From Stomorhina lunata (Eukaryota > Arthropoda > Insecta > Diptera > Rhiniidae), in the NCBI GenBank assembly GCA_933228675.1, contig OW121741.1, positions 57,785,709 to 57,849,708 on the forward strand: DNA of 64,000 nucleotides, given 5' to 3'. The notes under the pieces were generated by a model that was given only the letters and a program-made list of their open reading frames with translations, did not search any database and was not told the origin of the DNA. The translations under genes were made by a program, and so were the position numbers. Of this stretch, positions 1-10,504 are shown in pieces (the stretch's first letter is position 1; every line of letters starts with the position of its first letter).

Positions 1-655
1 CCTAAATCAGTCCGCTAACTTCGGAGTTTCACATAACTAATCGAGAACTTTTACTAGTTGGATAATTCGTACGAATTTAAGTACACAACCATCACTGCGC
101 ACTGTTTTTTGGGTTGCATGCCAGAATACTTAATCTTCATCAAATCGATGTGCTCTTGCAAATCTAAGGGCTTCTATATTTTGAAGCATCTTTTCTGCAT
201 GGTTTATCTGGGCTATCGACCTTTATTAAATGTTCGTAAAATAGACGCATGTATGCTACTTACTGGCTAGCTTAAATAAGCATTCTATACTTGTAGCCTA
301 GTAATCACTTTCTTTCACAAAAGAACCACTTTAGAACCCAAGTGACGCTGCCTTAGACATCAGCCACCTGCCCGACCTAACCTTTGGGTCCATAACTATT
401 CTAGATGATGACGCCACCGAAAAGCTTTTCGTTTTCCGACTCTTAATTTTAATGACTCTTTGCATATACTAGTATAAGCAAATATTGCTAGGACATATCA
501 AGCATTTATGTGGAGCTCAATTAAGTCAGTAATCACAAACTATATAATTATCAATATATTCTTACGATTTTGTACTTTACTTCAGGGATACCATTGGTGA
601 AGGGCATTCAAGATTCGACACAGCCCGAATATACCACTCTAACTTGTTTTGTTTT
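1..655 (-). repeat. DINE-1/mini-me-like interspersed repeat, 5' half (copy 1)
   Basis: Non-coding copy of an interspersed repeat found at least four times in the window. It ends near 585-652 with the family's terminal motif, read on the minus strand as AACAAGT(t)AGAG then a TTCGGC/GCCGAA-type hairpin and CCCTTCACCAATGG. The body matches 28443-28870 in the opposite orientation (for example the stretches around 60-130 and 340-430 here). The short open frame at 58-270 has no ATG start and is part of the repeat, so it is not called. The copy is cut by the window edge. The family assignment is inferred from the GTCY-bearing relatives downstream. Confidence 0.75.
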
Positions 656-1439
656 GATTATTGCGATAAAGAAAAAAACGAGAGTGTGTGTGCATGATCG
701 TTGTACGTGTCAAACCGTACAGTTTTAACCGTTCGATTAAAACGAACGAATAGTGCGCCTACCTTGAAACTTAATAACTAGTGCTGTTTCGATTATATTG
801 CTCCAACATCCGTTTTAAGAGAAGTTGGAACATCGACATCATGCATTTTTAGAAAATCAATCTAGAAGTTTTAACTTAATTTTTCTAAAAAACTTTACGA
901 TAGAATTTTAAATTTTTACACCTTATATTTGGCGAATAGAGCAAAATAGTACAAAAAAAAATGTGTTTTGAAGGATATAGAACACAACTGACACTACTTT
1001 TCTTAGAAACTAGACGAGATAGCCGAAAACGGATTGCAAATTTGAAAAATTTAGAAAACCTAAAGTGGCATCATTAACTCAAAATGTGTAAAATGGCGGA
1101 TGGTGCACATAAACTCCCGAGCGACGAGAATACAAAGAAGATTGGGTGTTTGTCTTCAATTAAGGGAGCTTAGTGGATCCGTTCACGTTAATGATTTTAC
1201 GAGATGCTCGTAGAAATTATGACTGTTAAAATAAAAATTTCTAAAATTAACTAAAAAACCATTTTAATTTTATTAGTTTTATGTGGATGCCTTAACACGA
1301 AGATATAATGCAATTATGCAAGTGAAAAAAATATATTTTTTTATTTGTTAACCGCGATTTTCTGAAATTTGACAAAATATGAGTCTTAGTGAAATTCTGC
1401 TGTCTTAATTAATGGACAAATTTAATTTACAAGAATTTT
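656..1439. other. AT-rich spacer, nothing recognised
   Basis: No reading frame, RNA or repeat family could be supported here. It contains a short GT run near 685 and is otherwise ordinary AT-rich sequence. Confidence 0.5.
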
Positions 1440-1955
1440 TTATTTAAATATAAGTTTTAATAGGTGCATATCTTTTTAATCGGTTGTTAATGTCTTCGCT
1501 TTCATGTCTTATGTGATTATGTCTCAGTTTGCTATCTAAAACCATTAAAAGCAATATGCTTTTTTCCCGATTTTCAAAAACTTAATAAAATTTTAGCAAA
1601 AAATTAATTTTCAAATCAATTCATTCATCAATGGATTCATCCCCCAAGTGTGGTGTATATTTCGTAGAACAGCGACTTGGGTCCAAATGTTTAAGCAAAT
1701 GAAGAAAAAGACGAAATATGAAAAAAAACGTGAATACTTCAATCGATTTTTTTAAAGTTTTTTTAAATTTATATGCCAAATATGTTTAGAAGCGCAAACT
1801 TACGCTACTTAAATATTGTGTGCAGTATACCTGAAGTCTTGCGGGTTCAAAATCTGTAATAAGATTTTACAAATTCTTAAGAGTACAAAAATTATTCGAG
1901 CTTAAAGTCGGTTTCAATTAGAACTGTTTGATTTTTGCCCATATGTATGTTTAAC
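1440..1955 (+). mobile_element. Internal fragment of hAT-1 family element
   Basis: This stretch matches the interior of the hAT-1 element at about 60505-60933 in the same orientation. Shared blocks include GTCTCAGTTTG followed by TATCTAAAACCATTAAAA, and ATACCTGAAGTCTT followed by AGAGTACAAAAATTATTCGAG. It has no coding content. In the intact copy this block lies downstream of the 5' end, but here it lies upstream of the 5'-end fragment at 2196, so the two are rearranged or belong to different insertions. Confidence 0.7.
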
Positions 1956-2195
1956 GTTCAAATTGTTTTTTCATGTAATTTTATATTTTTAGATAATACA
2001 ATGAATACATTTTATGCATTTACATTTGAATAAGAAACATATATGTTTTTTTTATGTAAAATACATATAAGAAACAATCTGTTTTTCGTGATTTAGCTTT
2101 ATTGTTTATTATTTCTCGCTAAGTAGATTTTTTAGTTGTTTCTAGCAATTTTGACACCCTCATTTGACGGGAAAGCATGGAAAAATTATGGCAAC

Positions 2196-2490
2196 CAGCG
2201 TAACCGTTATGCGACTAAAGTCGCAATTTGCGACTTTTTCATGTGGCCTGCGACGCAAACTGCGACTTTTTGCACCTTTTTTGAATTTTGCGCGACTTTT
2301 GACACCTTTTTACAAAATTATTTAAAATTTTTATTTTTAGCCCATATTTAATAACTCAACTAAAATTCCCTTAAATGATTTTAACTTAAGTATAAATACC
2401 ATCACTTTGACAAGTCTTTTTGTAGAATAAAAAACTAAAACAAATAAATTTTGGCGGCAGAGCCGATAGCTTTTCGACAACCCTCGCATA
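2196..2490 (+). mobile_element. 5'-end fragment of hAT-1 family element
   Basis: It begins with CAGCGTAACCG, one base different from the terminal repeat of the complete hAT-1 copy at 59941, and runs through the same subterminal GCGACTTTT motifs, a TATAAATACC box, an AATAAA-type signal and the block ending CGCATA. It has an extra ~30-bp stretch near 2312-2345. No matching right terminus follows. Instead the sequence joins a BEL gag scrap. The 71-residue open frame at 2136-2351 has no ATG start and is not considered a gene. Confidence 0.75.
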
Positions 2491-2503
2491 ACTACTAGAT
2501 TCC

Positions 2504-2761
2504 ACTTGCAGATACAATACAGTTAAAAGGCTTGGTGCTTGTATCAATTGTCTTTCACTCGGACACAACTTATCCAACTGTCCATCTAAATATCGATGCA
2601 AATCATGTACTCTCGCCCACCATACATTGCTCCATCGCGATTTACCTACGACTAGCAACCGTTTGACTGCAACTCAAGTTTCTCAAGCATTCGCTAACAC
2701 TCACTGTTTGGAAGTTTTTTCCCAAACTGGGAATCCTAAAACTTACTGGACGGCGAACCCT
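2504..2761 (+). pseudogene. BEL/Pao gag zinc-knuckle fragment
   Basis: Read from about 2504 in the frame of codon 2540, this piece encodes two adjacent zinc knuckles: a CX2CX4HX4C knuckle starting CINC, then a CX2CX4HX4H knuckle starting CKSC and ending HHTLLH. The CCHC-CCHH pair is the usual C-terminal part of BEL/Pao Gag, ahead of protease. An in-frame TAA at 2489 closes it upstream and another stop near 2763 ends it, so only ~85 residues survive. The sequence differs from the knuckles of the BEL copy that follows, so this is a separate, older insertion. An open frame on the opposite strand (2386-2658) is its shadow. Confidence 0.75.
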
Positions 2762-3198
2762 ACCTAAAGTCTCCAACTACTTATTAATTGTTGTTTTTTT
2801 TTCTTATTTTCTTTTAATAGTTAATTTGTTTACAAAATTATTAAAATATTTTAAAGACCCATAATGGTCAATTCTTTAAGATATTATCTATGTACTTATA
2901 TTTTTTTTGTACAAAGAATTGTCTGCTACTTATTTATGTAAAAATACATAAGCAGGTAGAAAATAAGATCATCATTACTTTGGTGATCTGTTTGTTTCAA
3001 ATTAAAAATTAATTGTTACTAAAACTCCGCGAGAAGCGAACGAATTGTTTTTAATAAACTCCACTAGAGGTGGATAAAAAAATGTTTTGTATAAAACATA
3101 CATAAATTAATTAAAATTAAACATATTAAAGTGTTTTTAATATTCTGGTCAATGGGGACCAGAATGAACTAGATCAATAAAATCTCCTACATAGAATT

Positions 3199-3216
3199 TG
3201 GTGCCGAAACCCGGGA
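3199..3216 (+). other. Primer-binding site complementary to tRNA-Phe
   Basis: TGGTGCCGAAACCCGGGA is 18 bases complementary to the 3' end of insect tRNA-Phe including CCA (recalled from the Drosophila tRNA). A primer site at this point places the end of the 5' LTR a few bases upstream (CTACA at 3187-3191, or just before TGG) and confirms the plus-strand orientation of BEL-1. Confidence 0.8.
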
Positions 3217-3333
3217 TAACTTCATGCGCTGAAGTATACCCTTCTCCATAATTCTACAGCGAATTTACTGCCGTCGAGCCTACGGTGATTTATTGGGTTG
3301 TCACATCGAATTTCGTGCTAAATTCTGTGCAAC

Positions 3334-4392
3334 ATGGAATCAATCGCTGCGGTGATTGAGGATCAAAAGAAACTTCTGAAGCATATTGAACGTCTCGAAG
3401 CCACGTTCACCCAAGGGACGCCAAGACCAAGGGGTTTGTCCAAATGATGATTGAAGAGTTGGAGCTCTCGTACAAAACTTTTAAGGATACCCATGAACAA
3501 ATAATGGATGTTTTTCGAGAAAGTTCCTTAGCTGAAGCAGAACTGCCCTACGTAAAGGATGACGTGTTTTACAAGTGTTATGACATTTATTTTGCGTTTA
3601 AAACAAATCTCCTCGATTTAATGTTTGAACTTGAATCCCCTCAGACTCCAACCGTCCATGCAAGTACCTTCGCAACGTCGAGCCGGAACGAAACTTTTAG
3701 TGCTGGTGCCAGGCTGCCAAAAATCGATCTCTTTAAATATTCGGGAGATTATCTTGAATGGATTTCTTATCGAGATATGTTTTTGTCGCTGGTTCATCAA
3801 AACAATTCTTTATCTAAGGTTCAAAAATATTTTTATTTGAAGGGCTCTTGCAAATGAGTATCCTGTAAATGAGTATCCTGCTGCCGATACTAGCTATGAT
3901 TTAGCATGGGAGGCTCTGGAGAAGCTATTTCACAACGAAAGAAAACTGGTCGAGCAAATTATTAAGAGGTTGTTTTCCATCCCGCGTTCTACTGGCTCAT
4001 TTCTCAGCATCAAAGAGTTATTGGAATCCACTAGAAACTGTCTAGCCCAGCTGAAATCTTTGAAGATTAACATCTCTACTTGGGACCCCATACTAATTTA
4101 GTTAACTTCTCAGAAACTGGATTTACAAACCCGCAAGGAGTGGGAACAATCCTTGAAGAACGGTACGTCTGTACCACCAATAACAGACATGCTTAGCTTT
4201 TTGGAAACTACTTTTAGAGCACTAGAATCTGTTGAGGATGCTACTCAACCTAGCCCTAACAAATCTTTTAAGGAGAAATCGTCTGAATTTCGTCGTAAGC
4301 CTATGCGAACTATCCGAACTCATACTACAACTGCATTATCGGATGACAACTCTCTACAAATGCTTCAAGTTCGCAACTTTATCTTCTATTGA
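3334..4392 (+). pseudogene. gag: BEL-1 gag, frameshifted
   Basis: Encodes the structural Gag precursor of a BEL/Pao element. ATG at 3334 opens a short frame (MESIAAVIEDQKK...) that shifts near 3400-3440 into the frame of 3444-3857. That part carries the DUF1759-type core with ARLPKIDLFKYSGDYLEWI followed by HQNNSLSKVQKYFYLKG. A further shift around 3845 leads to the frame containing DLAWEALEKLF and HNERKLVEQIIKRLFSI, up to about 4392. An in-frame TAG lies near 4099. A 15-bp tandem duplication (AATGAGTATCCTGTA) sits at about 3852-3881. At least two frameshifts and one stop make it non-functional. The minus-strand frame at 3618-3800 is a shadow. Confidence 0.85.
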
Positions 4393-4422
4393 TAAAAAGA
4401 ATATTGTCAACCAACAACGTTT

Positions 4423-5121
4423 ATGCAAAACTACCTCCGCTCTGGACATCTGCAATCATCTTGTAAATTGAATACGAAATGTCATCTATGTGGTGAGCCA
4501 CATCATACTATCGTGCATAATGAATTCTCGTCTAAAGGTAATTCTCAGTCTCCAAGCACTACTGATCAAACAAATGCATCCAACCAAACTTTTCAAAATC
4601 CATCGACGACATCTACACCTAATGCTACAACTGTAAGTACAAATCTTTCTAATCTGAAAACAAATCTGTTGAACCCAGCATTACTAGCCACTGTGAAGGT
4701 TATTATCAAAATAGAAAATTGTGTTTTTAAAGTTAAAGCTCTTGTGGACCAGGGTTCACAAATTTCTTTTATTTCTGAAGAGCTAGCTCAGCTCCTACCG
4801 CTGCCAAAGAATAAAACCAATGTGCAAGTCTCAGGAATTGGAAGAAAGCGTTCGCTTACAGTTAGAAAATCCGTAAATATTACTATAAATTCTAGCTACA
4901 ATAATGATTTTCAATTAAAAGTTACTGCCTTAGTAATTCCTTCTGTGTCCTCTTATATTCCTACTAAAATTCCTTCAAATGGCCTTCCGGACCTTTCAGA
5001 ATTTTGTCTTGCAAATCCTGAATTTATGCGGTCTGAGAAAATAGATCTCCTCCTTGGAAATGATGTTTACGGTGAGATACTTTTATCTAGAATGAGTGGT
5101 CCAGCAATGTTAAAAAGGTAA
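4423..5121 (+). pseudogene. BEL-1 zinc knuckles and aspartic protease
   Basis: Continues the BEL polyprotein after a frameshift near 4390. The first knuckle is degenerate (C-K-N-Y-X4-H-X4-C, second Cys replaced by Tyr). The second, CHLCGEPHHTIVH, keeps the CCHH pattern. A low-complexity Ser/Thr/Asn linker follows, then the retroviral-type aspartic protease with the BEL-style active site ALVDQGSQISFI at about 4738-4773 and the distal motif KIDLLLGNDVYGEI near 5040-5080. The frame stops at 5119-5121 exactly where the satellite begins, so RT, RNase H and integrase are missing. There is no ATG of its own. The nominal start lies inside the polyprotein. Confidence 0.85.
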
Positions 5122-6856
5122 TTTTAAATTTGAAAAATTTTCCTATAAAAATAGGAAATTTTTGAAAAATTTCCTATAAAAATAGGAAATTTTTGAAAAA
5201 TTTCCTATAAAAATAGGAAATTTTTGAAAAATTTCCTATAAAAATAGGAAATTTTTGAAAAATTTCCTATAAAAATAGGAAATTTTTGAAAAATTTCCTA
5301 TAAAAATAGGAAATTTTTGAAAATTTTCCTATAAAAATAGGAAATTTTTGAAAAATTTCCTATAAAAATGGGAAATTTTTGAAAAATTTCCTATAAAAAT
5401 GGGAAAAAATTTCCTATAAAAATAGGAAATTTTTGAAAAATTTCCTATAAAAATAGGAAATTTTTGAAAAATTTCCTATAAAAATAGGAAATTTTTGAAA
5501 AATTTCCTATAAAAATAGGAAATTTTTGAAAAATTTCCTATCAAAATAGGAAATTTTTGAAAAATTTCCTATAAAAATAGGAAATTTTTGAAAAATTTCC
5601 TATAAAATAGGAAATTTTTAAAAAATTTCCTATAGAAATAGGAAATTTTTGAAAAATTTCCTATAAAAATAGGAAATTTTTGAAAAATTTCCTATAAAAA
5701 TAGGAAATTTTTGAAAAATTTCCTATAAAAATAGGAAATTTTTGAAAAATTTCCTATAAAAATAGGAAATTTTTGAAAAATTTCCTATAAAAATTGGAAA
5801 TTTTTGAAAAATTTCCTATAAAAATAGGAAATTTTTGAAAAATTTCCTATAAAAATAGGAAATTTTTGAAAAATTTCCTATAAAAATAGGAAATTTTTGA
5901 AAAATTTCCTATAAAAATAGGAAATTTTTGAAAAATTTCCTATAAAAATAGGAAATTTTTGAAAAATTTCCTATAAAAATAGGAAATTTTTGAAAAATTT
6001 CCTATAAAAATAGGAAATTTTTGAAAAATTTCCTATAAAAATAGGAAATTTTTGAAAAATTTCCTATAAAAATAGGAAATTTTTGAAAAATTTCCTATAA
6101 AAATAGGAAATTTTTGAAAAATTTCCTATAAAAATAGGAAATTTTTGAAAAATTTCCTATAAAAATAGGAAATTTTTGAAAAATTTCCTATAAAAATAGG
6201 AAATTTTTGAAAAATTTCCTATAAAAATAGGAAATTTTTGAAAAATTTCCTATAAAAATAGGAAATTTTTGAAAAATTTCCTATAAAAATAGGAAAATTT
6301 TGAAAAATTTCCTATAAAAATAGGAAATTTTTGAAAAATTTCCTATAAAAATAGGAAATTTTTGAAAAATTTCCTATAAAAATAGGAAATTTTTGAAAAA
6401 TGTTCTATCAAAATAGGAAATTTTTGAATAATTTCCTATAAAAATAGGAAATTTTTGAAAAATTTCCTATAAAAATAGGAAATTTTTGAAAAATTTCCTA
6501 TAAAAATAGGAAATTTTTAAAAAATTTCCTATAAAAATAGGAAATTTTTGAAAAATTTCCTATAAAAATAGGAAATTTTTGAAAAATTTCCTATAAAAAT
6601 AGGAAATTTTTGAAAAATTTCCTATAAAAATAGGAAATTTTTGAAAAATTTCCTATAAAAATAGGAAATTTTTGAAAAATTTCCTATAAAAATAGGAAAT
6701 TTTTGAAAAATTTCCTATAAAAATAGGAAATTTTTGAAAAATTTCCTATAAAAATAGGAAATTTTTGAAAAATTTCCTATAAAAATAGGAAATTTTTGAA
6801 AAATTTCCTATAAAAATAGGAAATTTTTGAAAAATTTCCTATAAAAATAGGAAATT

Positions 6857-9321
6857 TTTGAAAAATTTCCTATAAAAATAGGAAGTTTTTGAAAAATTTC
6901 CTATAAAAATAGGAAATTTTTGAAAAATTTCCTATAAAAAAAGGAAATTTTTGAAAAATTTCCTATAAAAATAGGAAATTTTTGAAAAATTTCCTATAAA
7001 AATAGGAAATTTTTGAAAAATTTCCTATAAAAATAGGAAATTTTTGAAAAATTTCCTATAAAAATAGGAAATTTTTGAAAAATTTCCTATAAAAATAGGA
7101 AATTTTTGAAAAATTTCCCATAAAAATAGGAAATTTTTGAAAAATTTCCTATAAACATAGGAAATTTTTGAAAAATTTCCTATAAAAATAGGAAATTTTT
7201 GAAAAATTTCCTATAAAAATAGGAAATTTTTGAAAAATTTCCTATAAAAATAGGAAATTTTTGAAAAATTTCCTATAAAAACAGAAAATTTTTGAAAAAT
7301 TTCCTATAAAAATAGGAAATTTTTGAAAAATTTCCTATAAAAATAGGAAATTTTTGAAAAATTTCCTATAAAAATAGGAAATTTTTGAAAAATTTCCTAT
7401 AAAAATAGGAAATTTTTGAAAAATTTCCGATAAAAATAGGAAATTTTTGAAAAATTTCCTATAAAAATAGGAAATTTTTGAAAAATTTCCTATAAAAATA
7501 GGAAATTTTTGAAAAATTTCCTATAAAAATAGGAAATTTTTGAAAAATTTCCCATAAAAATAGGAAATTTTTGAAAAATTTCCTATAAATATAGGAAATT
7601 TTTGAAAAATTTCCTATAAAAATAGGAAATTTTTGAAAAATTTCCTATAAAAATAGGAAATTTTTGAAAAATTTCCTATAAAAATAGGAAATTTTTGAAA
7701 AATTTCCTATAAAAATAGGAAATTTTTGAAAAATTTCCTATAAAAATAGAAAATTTTTAAAAAATTTCCTATAAAAATAGGAAATTTTTGAAAAATTTCC
7801 TATAAAAATAGGAAATTTTTGAAAAATTTCCTATAAAAATAGGAAATTTTTGAAAATTTTCCTGTAAAAATAGGAAATTTTTGAAAAATTTCCTATAAAA
7901 ATAGGAAATTTTTGAAAAATTTCCTATAAACATAGGAAATTTTTGAAAAATTTCCTATAAAAATAGGAAATTTTTGAAAAATTTCCTATAAAAATAGGAA
8001 ATTTGTGAAAAATTTCCTATAAAAATAGGAAATTTTTGAAAAATTTCCTATAAAAATGGGAAATTTTTGAAAAATTTCCTATAAAAATGGGAAAAAATTT
8101 CCTATAAAAATAGGAAATTTTTGAAAAATTTCCTATAAAAATAGGAAATTTTTGAAAAATTTCCTATAAAAATAGGAAATTTTTGAAAAATTTCCTATCA
8201 AAATAGGAAATTTTTGAAAAATTTCCTATAAAAATAGGTAATTTTTGAAAAATTTCCTATAAAAATAGGAAATTTTTGAAAAATTTCCTATAAAAATAGG
8301 AAATTTTTGAAAAATTTCCTATAAAAACAGAAAATTTTTGAAAAATTTCCTATCAAAATAGGAAATTTTTGAAAAATTTCCTATCAAAATAGGAAATTTT
8401 TGAAAAATTTCCTATAAAAATAGGAAATTTTTGAAAAATTTCCTATAAAAATAGGAAATTTTTGAAAAATTTCCTATAAAAATAGGAAATTTTTGAAAAA
8501 TTTCCTATAAAAACAGAAAATTTTTGAAAAATTTCCTATAAAAATAGGAAATTTTTGAAAAATTTCCTATAAAAATAGGAAATTTTTGAAAAATTTCCTA
8601 TAAAAATAGGAAATTTTTGAAAAATTTCCTATAAAAATAGGAAATTTTTGAAAAATTTCCTATAAAAATAGGAAATTTTTGAAAAATTTCCTATAAAAAT
8701 AGGAAATTTTTGAAAAATTTCCTATAAAAATAGGAAATTTTTGAAAAATTTCCTATAAAAATAGGAAATTTTTGAAAAATTTCCTATAAAAATAGGAAAT
8801 TTTTGAAAAATTTCCCATAAAAATAGGAAATTTTTGAAAAATTTCCTATAAATATAGGAAATTTTTGAAAAATTTCCTATAAAAATAGGAAATTTTTGAA
8901 AAATTTCCTATAAAAATAGGAAATTTTTGAAAAATTTCCTATAAAAATAGGAAATTTTTGAAAAATTTCCTATAAAAATAGAAAATTTTTGAAAAATTTC
9001 CTATAAAAATAGGAAATTTTTGAAAAATTTCCTATAAAAATAGGAAATTTTTGAAAAATTTCCTATAAAAATAGGAAATTTTTGAAAATTTTCCTATAAA
9101 AATAGGAAATTTTTGAAAAATTTCCTATAAAAATAGGAAATTTTTGAAAAATTTCCTATAAACATAGGAAATTTTTGAAAAATTTCCTATAAAAATAGGA
9201 AATTTTTGAAAAATTTCCTATAAAAATAGGAAATTTGTGAAAAATTTCCTATAAAAATAGGAAATTTTTGAAAAATTTCCTATAAAAATGGGAAATTTTT
9301 GAAAAATTTCCTATAAAAATG
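6857..9321 (+). repeat. 1,232-bp higher-order tandem duplication within satellite
   Basis: Rare variants recur exactly 1,232 bp apart: the 23-bp short monomer (GGGAAAAAATTT at 8089 and 9321), AAATTTGTGA at 7999 and 9231, AACATAGG at 7929 and 9161, GAAAATTTT at 7852 and 9084, and ATAGAAAA at 7746 and 8978. 1,232 equals 39 full monomers of 31 plus one of 23. A further marker pair, CCCATAAAAA at 7551 and 8814, is 1,263 apart, that is one monomer more, so the two copies differ by a single monomer in the 7551-7746 interval. The left limit is approximate. Confidence 0.85.
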
Positions 9322-10129
9322 GGAAAAAATTTCCTATAAAAATAGGAAATTTTTGAAAAATTTCCTATAAAAATAGGAAATTTTTGAAAAATTTCCTATC
9401 AAAATAGGAAATTTTTGAAAAATTTCCTATAAAAATAGGTAATTTTTGAAAAATTTCCTATAAAAATAGGAAATTTTTGAAAAATTTCCTATAAAAATAG
9501 GAAATTTTTGAAAAATTTCCTATAAGAATAGGAAATTTTTGAAAAATTTCCTATAAAAATAGGAAATTTTTGAAAAATTTCCTATAAAAATAGGAAATTT
9601 TTGAAAAATTTCCTATAAAAATAGGAAATTTTTGAAAAATTTCCTATAAAAATAGTAAATTTTTGAAAAATTTCCTATAAAAATAGGAAATTTTTGAAAA
9701 ATTTCCTATAAAAATAGGAAATTTTTGAAAAATTTCCTATAAAAATAGGAAATTTTTGAAAAATTTCCTATAAAAATAGGAAATTTTTGAAAAATTTCCT
9801 ATAAAAATAGGAAATTTTTGAAAAATTTCCTCTAAAAATAGGAAATTTTTGAAAAATTTCCTATAAAAATAGGAAATTTTTGAAAAATTTCCTATAAAAA
9901 TAGGAAATTTTTGAAAAATTTCCTATAAAAATAGGAAATTCTTGAAAAATTTCCTATAAAAATAGGAAATTTTTGAAAAACTTCCTATAAAAATAGGAAA
10001 TTTTTGAAAAATTTCCTATAAAAATAGGAAATTTTTGAAAAATTTCCTTTAAAAATAGGAAATTTTTGAAAAATTTCCTATAAAAATAGGAAATTTTTGA
10101 AAAATTTTCTATCAAAATAGGAAATTTTT

Positions 10130-10504
10130 ATAGGAAATTTTTCAAAAATTTCCTATTTTTATAGGAAATTTTTCAAAAATTTCCTATTTCTATAGGAAAT
10201 TTTTCAAAAATTTCCTATTTCTATAGGAAATTTTTCAAAAATTCCCTATTTTTATAGGAAATTTTTCAAAAATTTCCTATTTTTATAGGAAATTTTTCAA
10301 AAATTTCCTATTTTTATAGGAAATTTTTCAAAAATTTCCTATTTTGATAGGAAATTTTTCAAAAATTTCCTATTTTTATAGGAAATTTTTCAAAAATTTC
10401 CTATTTTTATAGGAAATTTTTCAAAAATTTCCTATTTTTATTGGAAATTTTTCAAAAATGTCCTATTTTTATAGGAAATTTTTCAAAAATTTCCTATTTT
10501 TATA
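10130..10504 (-). repeat. Inverted block of 12 satellite monomers
   Basis: Here the plus strand reads central C and TTTT spacers instead of central G and AAAA, so the block is flipped relative to the rest of the array. Because the monomer is palindromic, only the central base and the spacer reveal the switch. The left junction is GGAAATTTTTATAGGAAA near 10122-10137. The right junction is CCTATTTTTATAGG then TTTTTG near 10490-10515. The block holds about 12 monomers (375 bp). Confidence 0.95.

Larger units (their letters stand above)
2780..5121 (+). mobile_element. BEL/Pao LTR retrotransposon, 5' part (BEL-1)
   Basis: A 5' fragment of a BEL/Pao element: presumed end of the 5' LTR (up to ~3191-3198, AATAAA at 3175), primer-binding site, leader, gag and protease. 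Reverse transcriptase, integrase and 3' LTR are absent because the 31-bp satellite starts immediately after codon ~5119. The LTR start is not defined, since no second LTR copy is in the window, and 2780 is approximate. Confidence 0.7.

Noticed and set aside
58..270. 70-residue open frame
   Set aside because: Begins with TTG, lies in a DINE-like repeat that recurs non-coding elsewhere.
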